Source: Amycolatopsis sp. NBC_00345 (GTDB taxonomy: Bacteria; Actinomycetota; Actinomycetes; Mycobacteriales; Pseudonocardiaceae). From it: a DNA stretch of 64,000 bases. Below the pieces are notes generated by a model. The model was not told where the DNA came from. It saw only the letters and a list, made by a program, of their open reading frames with translations, and did not search any database. The translations under genes and the position numbers were made by a program. The stretch lies in assembly GCF_036116635.1 (NCBI RefSeq), contig NZ_CP107995.1, positions 9,672,001 through 9,736,000 on the forward strand, written 5' to 3'. Of this stretch, positions 23,948 through 31,097 are shown piece by piece (positions within the stretch are counted from its first letter, which is position 1; each line of letters opens with the position of its first letter).

Positions 23948-25443
23948 TGTCGGTCACCGAGAAGATCGAGGCCGCGCTGGCGAACCCGATCCGCTCCGAG
24001 GACGAGGACACGTTCGACATCCACGAGGCGCTCGGGGAGGTACTCGCGGCGGCCGGGATGTCCGAAAAGGACAGTGGCGGGAAGGTCGAGTTCGCCGGCG
24101 CCGACCCCGTGGTGCCGAGCGCGGTACGGCTCGGCGCGGCGCCCGCGATCGGGCTCGTCGCGAAGTCGGTCGCGCTGGCCGCGCTGTGGCGCCACCGCGG
24201 CGGTCCCGGCCAGGACATCAGCATGGACCTGCGCCAGGCCCCGCACCGGCTGTGCCCGTTCTACGACAAGAAGTGGGAGCTGCTGAACGGCCTGCCGCCG
24301 ACCAACACCGGCGACCCGGGCAGCCCGCTTTCGCTCAGCTTCTACCGCGCCGGCGACGGCCGCTGGGTGATGCCGCTCAACATCTACCCGAAGCTGAAGT
24401 CCAAGACCCTCAAGCTGTTGCGCACCTACGACGACAGCACGGCCATCGCGAACGCCGTGGCCCGCTGGAGCGCTGCCGAGCTGGAAGAGGCGGGCTCCGA
24501 CGCGGGCCTCGTGATGCCGATGGTCCGCAGCACGGAGGAGTTCCTGGCCACCCGGCAGTACCAGGACGTGCTCGCCGGCCTGCCGTTGATCGAGATCGAG
24601 AAGATCGGCGACTCGGACCCGGAGCCGCTGCCCGAGGGCGCGACACAGCCGCTCGACGGCATCCGCGCGCTCGGCATGGGCCACGTGATCGCGGGCGCGG
24701 GCATCGGCCGCGCGCTGGCGCAGCACGGGGCCGACGCGCTGAACCTGTGGCGCCCCACCGAGTGGGAGAACGACGTGGTCTACCTGACCGCGAACGTCGG
24801 CGTCCGCTCGTCCACTGTGGACTTCGCACGGGACCCCGCGGCCATGGCGCGGGTGCACGAGCTGCTGCGCGGCGCCGACGTGTTCTACGCCAACCGCCGC
24901 CCCGGGCTGGTGTCCGGCCTCGGGCTCTCGGCCGAGCGCGCCGCGGAGATCCGGCCGGGCATCATCCACACCACCGTCTCGCTGCACGGCGAGCGCGGGC
25001 CGTGGGCCGGCCGCGTCGGCTTCGACCAGACCGCCGGCTGCGTCACCGGCATGATGACCCTCGAAGGCACGCCGGACCAGCCGAAACTGCCGCACATCAC
25101 CGTGGTCAACGACTACCTGGTGCCGTGGCTCGCCACCACCGGCATCTGCGCCGCCCTGATGCGCCGCGCCACCGAGGGCGGCAGCTACCGCGTGCACATC
25201 TCGCTCACGCGCATCGCGCTGTGGATCATCAGCCTCGGCGTGTTCGACAAGAACTACGCGCACGCGATCGCGGGCACCGGCGAGCGGCACGCCTACCTCG
25301 ACCCGGAGACGTTCACCGCCGAGACGCCGCTGGGGCGCTACCAGGGCGTCACCGACCAGGTCCGGATGTCGGAGACGCCGGGCGAGTTCTCGACGATCTT
25401 GGTGCCCCGCGGTTCGGGTCGCGCCGAGTGGCTGCAGCGTTAG
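23947..25443 (+). CDS. Family III CoA-transferase (CaiB/BaiF)
   Basis: The 498-residue protein has a CaiB-like domain in its C-terminal half: LDGIRALGMGHVIAGAGIGRALAQHGADALNL (about residues 236-268), FYANRRPGLVSGLGLSAERAAEIRPGIIHTTVS (about 316-348) and GFDQTAGCVTGMMTLEG. The N-terminal half (RLGAAPAIGLVAKSVALAAL, then ISMDLRQAPHRL) resembles a second, diverged CaiB repeat. The usual catalytic Asp segment after the first glycine motif is not evident here, so the acyl acceptor cannot be predicted. Such enzymes move CoA between acyl groups. Context points to beta-hydroxy/keto acid or quaternary-amine catabolism. Confidence 0.85.
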   Translation: MSVTEKIEAALANPIRSEDEDTFDIHEALGEVLAAAGMSEKDSGGKVEFAGADPVVPSAVRLGAAPAIGLVAKSVALAALWRHRGGPGQDISMDLRQAPHRLCPFYDKKWELLNGLPPTNTGDPGSPLSLSFYRAGDGRWVMPLNIYPKLKSKTLKLLRTYDDSTAIANAVARWSAAELEEAGSDAGLVMPMVRSTEEFLATRQYQDVLAGLPLIEIEKIGDSDPEPLPEGATQPLDGIRALGMGHVIAGAGIGRALAQHGADALNLWRPTEWENDVVYLTANVGVRSSTVDFARDPAAMARVHELLRGADVFYANRRPGLVSGLGLSAERAAEIRPGIIHTTVSLHGERGPWAGRVGFDQTAGCVTGMMTLEGTPDQPKLPHITVVNDYLVPWLATTGICAALMRRATEGGSYRVHISLTRIALWIISLGVFDKNYAHAIAGTGERHAYLDPETFTAETPLGRYQGVTDQVRMSETPGEFSTILVPRGSGRAEWLQR

Positions 25444-25453
25444 GGTCGTGATC

Positions 25454-26758
25454 ATGAGCGAGATCCCCGAAGTCGTGTCCCGTCTGCGTACCGCTTTCCA
25501 GGCCGGGCGGACTAAGCCGCTGGAGTGGCGGAAGGCGCAGCTGACCGCGTTGAAGGCCATGCTCCTGGAGCAGGCGGACGACTTCCTCGCCGCCCTGCAC
25601 GCCGACCTCGGGAAGAACGCGGCCGAGGCGCGCAGCGCGGAGATCACCTTCGTGGCCAACGAGGTCGAGCACACGCTGGAGCACCTCGACGAGTGGGTGG
25701 CGCCGGAAGCCGCGCCGCTGCCGGAACGGCTGATGCCCGGGCGCGGCACGGTCGTGCGCGAGCCGCTGGGCGTCGGGCTGATCATCGGGCCGTGGAACTA
25801 CCCGCTGCACCTCGTGCTGGCGCCGCTGGTCGGCGTGCTGGCCGCGGGCAACGCCGCCGTGGTGAAGCCCAGCGAACTCTCGCCGACGGTGTCCGCCGCG
25901 ATCGCCCGGCACGTGCCGGCGTACCTCGACCCCGAGGGCGTCGCCGTGGTCGAGGGCGCGATCCCGGAGACCACCGAGCTGCTGGAGCAGCACTTCGACC
26001 ACATCTTCTACACCGGCAACGGCGCCGTCGGCCGGATCGTGATGACCGCCGCGGCCAAGCACCTCACGCCGGTGGCGCTGGAGCTGGGCGGCAAGAGCCC
26101 GGTGATCGTCGACACCGACGTCGACCTGCGGCTGACCGCCGAGCGGATCGTCTACGGCAAGTTCATGAACGCGGGCCAGACCTGCGTGGCGCCGGACTAC
26201 GTGCTCGCCGTCGGCGACACCGCGGAGAAGCTGGAGCCGCTGCTGGCGGACGTGCTGCGCGCCAGGTTCGGCGACGACCCGGCCGCCAGCCCCGACTACG
26301 GCCGGATCGTCAACACCCGGCACTTCGACCGGCTGTCGAAACTGCTCGGCAGCGGCCGCGTGGTCACCGGCGGCCAGACCGACCGGGACGCCAAGTTCAT
26401 CGCGCCGACCGTGCTCGCCGACGTCGCGCCGGACTCGCCCGTGATGGGCGAGGAGATCTTCGGGCCGATCCTGCCGGTGCTGAAGGTGGCTTCGCTGGAC
26501 GACGCGATCACGTTCATCACCGGGCGGGACAAGCCACTCGCCCTGTACGCGTTCACCGGCTCCGCGGAGACAAAACAGCGCATTCTCGACGAAACCTCCT
26601 CGGGCGCCGTGGGATTCGGCCTGCCGGTGGCGCACCTGACCGCGTCCGACCTGCCGTTCGGCGGCGTCGGCGAGAGCGGGATGGGGCGCTACCACGGGAA
26701 GTACTCCATCGACACGTTCAGCAATCTGAAGGCCGTGCTGGACAAGCCGCTGGGGTAA
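25454..26758 (+). CDS. Aldehyde dehydrogenase, class 3 / fatty aldehyde type
   Basis: The 434-residue protein has the ALDH core: IIGPWNYPLHLVLAPL (about residues 111-126), VVKPSELSP, VALELGGKSPVIVDTDVD (catalytic Glu at about 208), FMNAGQTCVAPDYVL (catalytic Cys at about 242) and GEEIFGPILPVL (about 333-344). The shorter length compared with ~490-residue enzymes and the DLPFGGVGESGMGRYHGKYS ending mark the class 3 group, which oxidises medium- to long-chain or aromatic aldehydes. TAGGGT (25441-25446), which includes the stop codon of the CoA-transferase gene, lies seven bases before ATG 25454, so it may have its own leaderless promoter. Confidence 0.92.
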   Translation: MSEIPEVVSRLRTAFQAGRTKPLEWRKAQLTALKAMLLEQADDFLAALHADLGKNAAEARSAEITFVANEVEHTLEHLDEWVAPEAAPLPERLMPGRGTVVREPLGVGLIIGPWNYPLHLVLAPLVGVLAAGNAAVVKPSELSPTVSAAIARHVPAYLDPEGVAVVEGAIPETTELLEQHFDHIFYTGNGAVGRIVMTAAAKHLTPVALELGGKSPVIVDTDVDLRLTAERIVYGKFMNAGQTCVAPDYVLAVGDTAEKLEPLLADVLRARFGDDPAASPDYGRIVNTRHFDRLSKLLGSGRVVTGGQTDRDAKFIAPTVLADVAPDSPVMGEEIFGPILPVLKVASLDDAITFITGRDKPLALYAFTGSAETKQRILDETSSGAVGFGLPVAHLTASDLPFGGVGESGMGRYHGKYSIDTFSNLKAVLDKPLG

Positions 26759-26803
26759 CGAGATCCCCGTGCGGAGGCGCTCGGACGGCTACGATCTCCG
26801 GTT

Positions 26804-27550
26804 ATGAGCCACCCAGGGGGTCCGCCGGGACAGCAGCCGTGGCCGGGGTATCCGCAGCAGCCCGGACAGCCGCACCAGCCGCAGCCGGGGCCGGGGCAAC
26901 AGCCCGGGCAACAGCAGTGGCCGCAGCAGCCCGGTCAACAGCAGTGGGCCCAGCCGGGAAACCCGTATCCGCAACAACAGTGGGCGCAGCAGCCTCAGGC
27001 CGCCTGGGGTCAGGGACAACCGCAGCGACCCGCTCCGTTGACCGCGGTCGGGCTCGGCGTGATCCCGGCCGCGCTCGGGATCGTGCTGGAGCTGGTGGCG
27101 CTGTTCGCCGTGCCGTGGGTGACGTTCACTTCGGGGACCGCGTCGGTTTCGATGACCTTCCTGGACCTCCTGCGCCAGTCGGACGCGGTGCGGTTCTCGT
27201 CCGGCCTGGCCACGTCGTACGTGCAGTGGTTCGCCTTCCTCGTCACGGTCGTGACGATGGCGAGCGTGCTGCCGTGGACGCTGGGCGCGCTGCGCACCAA
27301 GCGTTCGGCGTTCCTGCTCAGCAGCATCCGGCGCAAGGAGCTGACGCACGCCAACTTCTGGTGGTACCGCACGGTTTTCGCGGGCCGGGCGACGGTGATG
27401 CTTCTGCTGCACGCCGCCGGGGTCGTGTTGATCTTCGCGCGGAACTTCTCGCTGCTGGGGCTGGGGCCGTATCTGCTGGTCGGCGGGGCGCTCCTGGTAG
27501 TTGTGGGTGCCGCGATCGGCCCGCGCAAGGCACCGGGGATGCCCCGCTGA
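26804..27550 (+). CDS. Membrane protein with Pro/Gln-rich N-terminus
   Basis: The 248-residue protein has a disordered N-terminal 75 residues rich in Pro, Gln and Gly (PGYPQQPGQPHQPQPG), then hydrophobic segments near residues 84-106, 142-165, 190-212 and 217-238. Such proline/glutamine-rich leaders are common on actinobacterial membrane proteins near the cell envelope. There is no enzymatic motif and I do not recognise a family. TACGAT lies eight bases before ATG 26804, fitting a leaderless transcript separate from the ALDH gene. Confidence 0.75.
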   Translation: MSHPGGPPGQQPWPGYPQQPGQPHQPQPGPGQQPGQQQWPQQPGQQQWAQPGNPYPQQQWAQQPQAAWGQGQPQRPAPLTAVGLGVIPAALGIVLELVALFAVPWVTFTSGTASVSMTFLDLLRQSDAVRFSSGLATSYVQWFAFLVTVVTMASVLPWTLGALRTKRSAFLLSSIRRKELTHANFWWYRTVFAGRATVMLLLHAAGVVLIFARNFSLLGLGPYLLVGGALLVVVGAAIGPRKAPGMPR

Positions 27551-27707
27551 ACTCACGTCCGGACTTCAGTGCTGACGAAGTCGGCCGGGTGTTCGGCTCC
27601 CGGCACTGACCGTTGGCCGCCGGCTCGGGCCGGAGTCTGGCTCGTCCGGCCGGCACCCGGCACCGTGGTAACGAGTTCCACCCGACCGATCCGTCAGGAG
27701 GCAGAAG

Positions 27708-27908
27708 TTGGCCAGCCCATACGACCCGCCCACCGGCGCGCTGCGGGGGTTCTGCAGCTGCGTGGAGTACGGGGGCGAGCGCCGCACGCCGCACGTGTTC
27801 GGCCTGGCCGGCTGCCGCAACGAGCTGGCCGCCGAGGCGGAGCTGGCCGACACCGACGACTTCCTGCCCACCGGCTACGCGCCAGGCGCCTTCGCCGGGC
27901 GAGACTGA
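27708..27908 (+). CDS. Small Cys-containing hypothetical protein (66 aa)
   Basis: A strong Shine-Dalgarno AGGAGG at about 27696 precedes the TTG start at 27708. The product has FCSCVEYGGERRTPHVFGLA and then GCRNELAAEAEL, giving Cys at about residues 16, 18 and 36 and a His at about 28, which could bind a metal. There is no signal peptide or membrane segment. It is too small and unfamiliar for an assignment, but the RBS and the end of the frame just before a palindromic element support translation. Confidence 0.5.
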   Translation: MASPYDPPTGALRGFCSCVEYGGERRTPHVFGLAGCRNELAAEAELADTDDFLPTGYAPGAFAGRD

Positions 27909-27912
27909 CCTC

Positions 27913-27952
27913 GTGAGTGGCTATGACGGTTAGAACCGGCATAGGCACTCAC
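27913..27952. repeat. 40-bp palindromic element, copy 3 (between convergent genes)
   Basis: GTGAGTGGCTATG and CATAGGCACTCAC form arms with 12 of 13 bases paired around the core ACGGTTAGAACCGG, which is identical to the core of copy 1. It lies between the end of the 66-aa gene and the end of the convergent TetR gene. Confidence 0.85.
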
Positions 27953-27959
27953 AAGGCGG

Positions 27960-28538
27960 TCAGGCCTGCCAGCCGTGTTCAAGCAGGTCGAAGGCGGCGG
28001 CGACGGCCGCGTGCGAGTCGTCGCGGTCGCAGGTGAGCGCGGTGGACTCCAGGGCGAAGTGGGCGAGCGCGGCGGCCGACGGGTCGTCCGCCGGCAGCCC
28101 GGCGTCCTCGGTGATGGCCCGCGCCAACGCGGTTTCGTGCCGCATCCACATGCGGTGCGAGTAGTCGCGCAGGGCCGGCGTTTCCGCGATCAGCTCACGG
28201 AACGCCGTGAAGGCCGGGTTGTCCGACGTCCTCAGGTGCGAGTGCAGCACGTGCTCCCGCAGCGCCGTGAGCACGCTCTGGCCCGCCGGGCGATCACGCA
28301 CCACCGCGACCAGCATCGCCTCGTGTTCGGTCTCCTCGTCGAAGACCAGCGCCTCCTTGCCGGGGAAGTGCTTGAAGACCGTGGTGGTGGACACGTCGGC
28401 GGCCTCGGCGACGTCCTTGACGCTGACCTGGTCGTAACCGTGCTGCAGGAACAGCGCCAGGGCCGCGTCGGCCAGCGACTGCCTGGTCGCGGCCTTCTTC
28501 CGCTCGCGCCGGCCGAGGGGTTGCGTCGTCTCGCTCAC
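27960..28538 (-). CDS. TetR/AcrR-family transcriptional regulator
   Basis: The 192-residue protein starts MSETTQPLGRRERKKAATRQ, with the TetR helix-turn-helix at about residues 36-58 (DQVSVKDVAEAADVSTTTVFKHFPGK). The C-terminal part (HEAMLVAVVRDRPAGQSVLT, then HFALESTALTCDRDD) is a common ligand-binding domain of unknown ligand. Start is GTG 28538 with TAGGCT six bases upstream, suggesting leaderless transcription. No divergent target is adjacent, since the upstream neighbour is the end of dhaL on the same strand. Confidence 0.88.
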   Translation of the reverse strand: MSETTQPLGRRERKKAATRQSLADAALALFLQHGYDQVSVKDVAEAADVSTTTVFKHFPGKEALVFDEETEHEAMLVAVVRDRPAGQSVLTALREHVLHSHLRTSDNPAFTAFRELIAETPALRDYSHRMWMRHETALARAITEDAGLPADDPSAAALAHFALESTALTCDRDDSHAAVAAAFDLLEHGWQA

Positions 28539-28617
28539 CGGCCCAGCCTACCTCGTCAGTTGACGGACTACCAAAGTTGACTCATCACACTTTCATAATG
28601 AGTTTTCCTTGGGGCCT

Positions 28618-29214
28618 TCAGGAGGCGGCGTCGAAGAACAGCGCCACGGTCAGCGCGCCCGGATCCACCACGCCGCGGGCGTTTTCCCCGACGTAGCTGG
28701 CTCGGCCGCGCTTCGCCAGCAGGCTTTCGGTCGACGCGGCGCCGGCGTGGGCGGCGGAGGCGGCCGTGCGCACGGCTTCGGCCAGCGGCTCGTCGCGTCC
28801 GGCGGCCGCGGTGAGGGCCTCGGCGGCGGGGACCATGGCGTCGACCATCGTCTTGTGGCCCACCTCCGCCTTGCCGAGGCGCTGGACCACGGCCACGCCG
28901 CCGGCGGCCGCTTCGGCCAGCGCCGCCGTGGTCAGCTCCGGCGAGCGCGAGAACTCGCGGAACCACATGCCGAACAGGGGGCCGCTGGTGCCGCCGGTGT
29001 TCAGGAACCCGTCGGAGACGGCGGTGAACACGGCGTCCGGCGCGTCGGAGGCGACGCCGGCCAGGTTGGCCTCCACGCGGCGCAACGCCGAGCGCAGGTT
29101 CGTGCCGTAGTCGCCGTCGCCGGCGCGGCGGTCCAGCTCGGTCAGCTCTCCGGCCTGGTCGACGACCGTCTTGATGAACCGCTCGACCCAGCTCCGCGCG
29201 TTGATGGTCTCCAT
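28618..29214 (-). CDS. dhaL: Dihydroxyacetone kinase subunit L
   Basis: The 198-residue protein contains the DhaL nucleotide-binding landmarks: LTELDRRAGDGDYGTNL (about residues 24-40, with the Asp cluster that chelates Mg-ADP), NTGGTSGPLFGMWFREF (about 72-88), GHKTMVDAMVPA (about 119-130) and RGRASYVGENARGVVDPGA near the end. It carries the nucleotide for phosphorylation of the sugar bound by DhaK. It follows dhaK by 11 bp on the same strand. No DhaM or other PTS component is seen in the window, so the phosphoryl donor is not known. Confidence 0.93.
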   Translation of the reverse strand: METINARSWVERFIKTVVDQAGELTELDRRAGDGDYGTNLRSALRRVEANLAGVASDAPDAVFTAVSDGFLNTGGTSGPLFGMWFREFSRSPELTTAALAEAAAGGVAVVQRLGKAEVGHKTMVDAMVPAAEALTAAAGRDEPLAEAVRTAASAAHAGAASTESLLAKRGRASYVGENARGVVDPGALTVALFFDAAS

Positions 29215-29225
29215 GGTTTTTCTCC

Positions 29226-30221
29226 TCACCAGGTCAGGGCCGGCGTGCGGACGGGGGCGTCCCACAGCTCCAGCAGTTCGGCGTCGGCGCGCAGCAGCGT
29301 GATCGAGCAGCCGCGCATGTCGAGCGCGGTCACGTACGAGCCGACCAGCGAGCGCGCCACCTCGATGCCGAGGCCGGCCAGATGGGCGCGAAGGTCTTGG
29401 TGCGCGGCCGAAAGCTCCAGGCCGTGGGTGGCGCCGAGGCCGTTGACGATCGCGATCACCTGCTCGCCCGCGGTGAGCCCGAGTGCCGCGACGACCGGGT
29501 CGGCCAGGTCCGCGACCAGCTTCCGCGCCGGGGCGAACGGGCGCCGCTCGATGCCGTGCTCGCCGTGGATGCCGACGCCGAACTCGATCTCGTCGTCGGC
29601 CAGCTCGAACGACGGCCGCGACTCGCCGGGGTGCGTGCACGAGGAGAGTGCGAGCGCGAGCGTCCGGGCGGACGAGGTGACGCGCTCGGCCAGCGTCGCC
29701 AGCTCGTCCAGCGAGGCGCCGCGCTCGGCCGCCGCGCCGCAGATCTTCTCGACGGCGACCACGGCGGCCGTCCCGCGCCGGCCGGGGCCCTCGGTGCGGT
29801 CGGTGGCCAGGTCGTCGTCCACCAGCACCGTGCGGACCTCGACGCCGTCCTCGGCCGCCAGCTCCGCGGCGATGGTGAAGTTCAGGACGTCGCCGGTGTA
29901 GTTCTTGATGATCAGCAGCACCCCGCGCCCGTGGTCGGCGGCCACGACGGCGGCGCGGACCTGGAACGCGGTCGGGCTCGCGAACACCGCGCCGGGCACG
30001 GCGGCGTCGAGCATGCCGGGGCCGACGAACCCGGTGTGCAGCGGCTCGTGGCCGGAGCCGCCTCCGGAGACGAGCGCGACCTTCGGCCGGGCGGCCTCCG
30101 CGCGGACCACGTACGCCGGGTCGGCGTGGTAGCGGACGAGGTCCGGGTGCGCCTGCTCCAGGCCGCGCAGGGCCTCGGCCACCAGGTCGTCGGGATCGTT
30201 CACCAGCTGTCGCACGGCCAT
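29226..30221 (-). CDS. dhaK: Dihydroxyacetone kinase subunit K
   Basis: The 331-residue protein has the DhaK signature KVALVSGGGSGHEPLHTGFV (about residues 45-64), AVFASPTAFQVRAAV, IIKNYTGDVLNF (about 104-115) and GVGIHGEHGIERR (about 212-224), where the His in HGEHG forms the covalent hemiaminal with the substrate. ATG 30221 is chosen because GAGGTG lies six bases before it; an in-frame ATG at 30248 is within operator sequence. It pairs with dhaL and diverges from an IclR regulator. Substrate is dihydroxyacetone or a related short keto-sugar such as erythrulose. Confidence 0.92.
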   Translation of the reverse strand: MAVRQLVNDPDDLVAEALRGLEQAHPDLVRYHADPAYVVRAEAARPKVALVSGGGSGHEPLHTGFVGPGMLDAAVPGAVFASPTAFQVRAAVVAADHGRGVLLIIKNYTGDVLNFTIAAELAAEDGVEVRTVLVDDDLATDRTEGPGRRGTAAVVAVEKICGAAAERGASLDELATLAERVTSSARTLALALSSCTHPGESRPSFELADDEIEFGVGIHGEHGIERRPFAPARKLVADLADPVVAALGLTAGEQVIAIVNGLGATHGLELSAAHQDLRAHLAGLGIEVARSLVGSYVTALDMRGCSITLLRADAELLELWDAPVRTPALTW

Positions 30222-30240
30222 TGTGCTCACCTCGCCATGG

Positions 30241-30286
30241 TTCGTCATCGTCGACTTTGATTCGACATCGTCGAATGTTCGACGAA
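30241..30286. promoter_or_regulatory. IclR-type operator cluster upstream of dhaK
   Basis: Three related words lie in 46 bp just before dhaK: TTCGTCATCGTCGAC (30241-30255), the perfect palindrome TTCGACATCGTCGAA (30261-30275) and TTCGACGAA (30278-30286). Repeated TTCGAC half-sites next to a divergent iclR gene make these likely binding sites for that regulator. Confidence 0.75.
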
Positions 30287-30346
30287 CCATACGAGCCCGG
30301 CCCGCTGTTGTAAAGTGCACCGCGTCCACGCGGAAGAGGTGTCGCG

Positions 30347-31090
30347 ATGATCCAGGCCGTCGACCGGGCCGTTCGCGTCCTCGGGGTCCTGCAGGGTGCG
30401 CGGAGCGTGCCGCTCTCGGACATCGCCGCGCGGCTCGGGCTCGCACCGTCCACAGTGCACGGGATCGTCAAAACGTTGCAGGCCAACGGAATGGTCGTGC
30501 AGGAGGCGGGCTCCACGCGGTACCGGCTCGGCCCGGTGGTGCTGCGGCTCGGCAACGCCTACCTGGGCAGCCTGGAGCTGCGCTCGCGCGCGTTCGCCTG
30601 GTCCGCGGAGCTGGCCAAGCGCACCGGGTACGCGGTGCGCGCCGGTGTCCCGCTGCCCGGCGAGGTGATGATCGTGCACCACGAGCCACGCCCGGACGGG
30701 TCACGGCAGATGTCGGAGGTCGGCCTGGTCGTGCCCGCGCACGCGACGGCGCTCGGCAAGGCCGTGCTCGCCTTCTCGCCCGGCGCCGACCCGGGTGAGC
30801 TGCGCAGCATGACCGGCGAAACGGTGACCGACCTGGCCGTGCTGCGGGCCGAACTCGACGACGTCCGCCGCGACGCCGTCGCCGCGGAGCAGGAGGAGGC
30901 CGTGCTCGGGGAGTGCGGCCTGGCGTCGCCGGTCTTCGACGCCGCCGACGCCGTGGCGGGCGCGATCGGCGTGGTGGTCCCCCTCGCGGACTGGCCGGTG
31001 GCCGGCGCCGTGCGGGTGGCCGTCGCGGAGACGGCCCGGACGATCTCGCGTGAGCTGGGTGCCTCGCGCTGGCCCGGGCCGTCCGCCTGA
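30347..31090 (+). CDS. IclR-family transcriptional regulator of dhaKL
   Basis: The 247-residue protein has the IclR winged helix at about residues 1-60 (AVDRAVRVLGVLQGARSVPL, then GLAPSTVHGIVKTLQANGMV) and the effector domain with GYAVRAGVPLPGEVMIVHHE, LVVPAHATALGKAVLA (about 129-144) and ECGLASPVFDAADAVAGAIG. The divergent dhaKL operon and the TTCGAC sites between them indicate it controls triose/tetrose kinase expression, as GylR does for glycerol genes in Streptomyces. The control link is inferred from position. Confidence 0.9.
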   Translation: MIQAVDRAVRVLGVLQGARSVPLSDIAARLGLAPSTVHGIVKTLQANGMVVQEAGSTRYRLGPVVLRLGNAYLGSLELRSRAFAWSAELAKRTGYAVRAGVPLPGEVMIVHHEPRPDGSRQMSEVGLVVPAHATALGKAVLAFSPGADPGELRSMTGETVTDLAVLRAELDDVRRDAVAAEQEEAVLGECGLASPVFDAADAVAGAIGVVVPLADWPVAGAVRVAVAETARTISRELGASRWPGPSA

Positions 31091-31097
31091 GCGGCGC

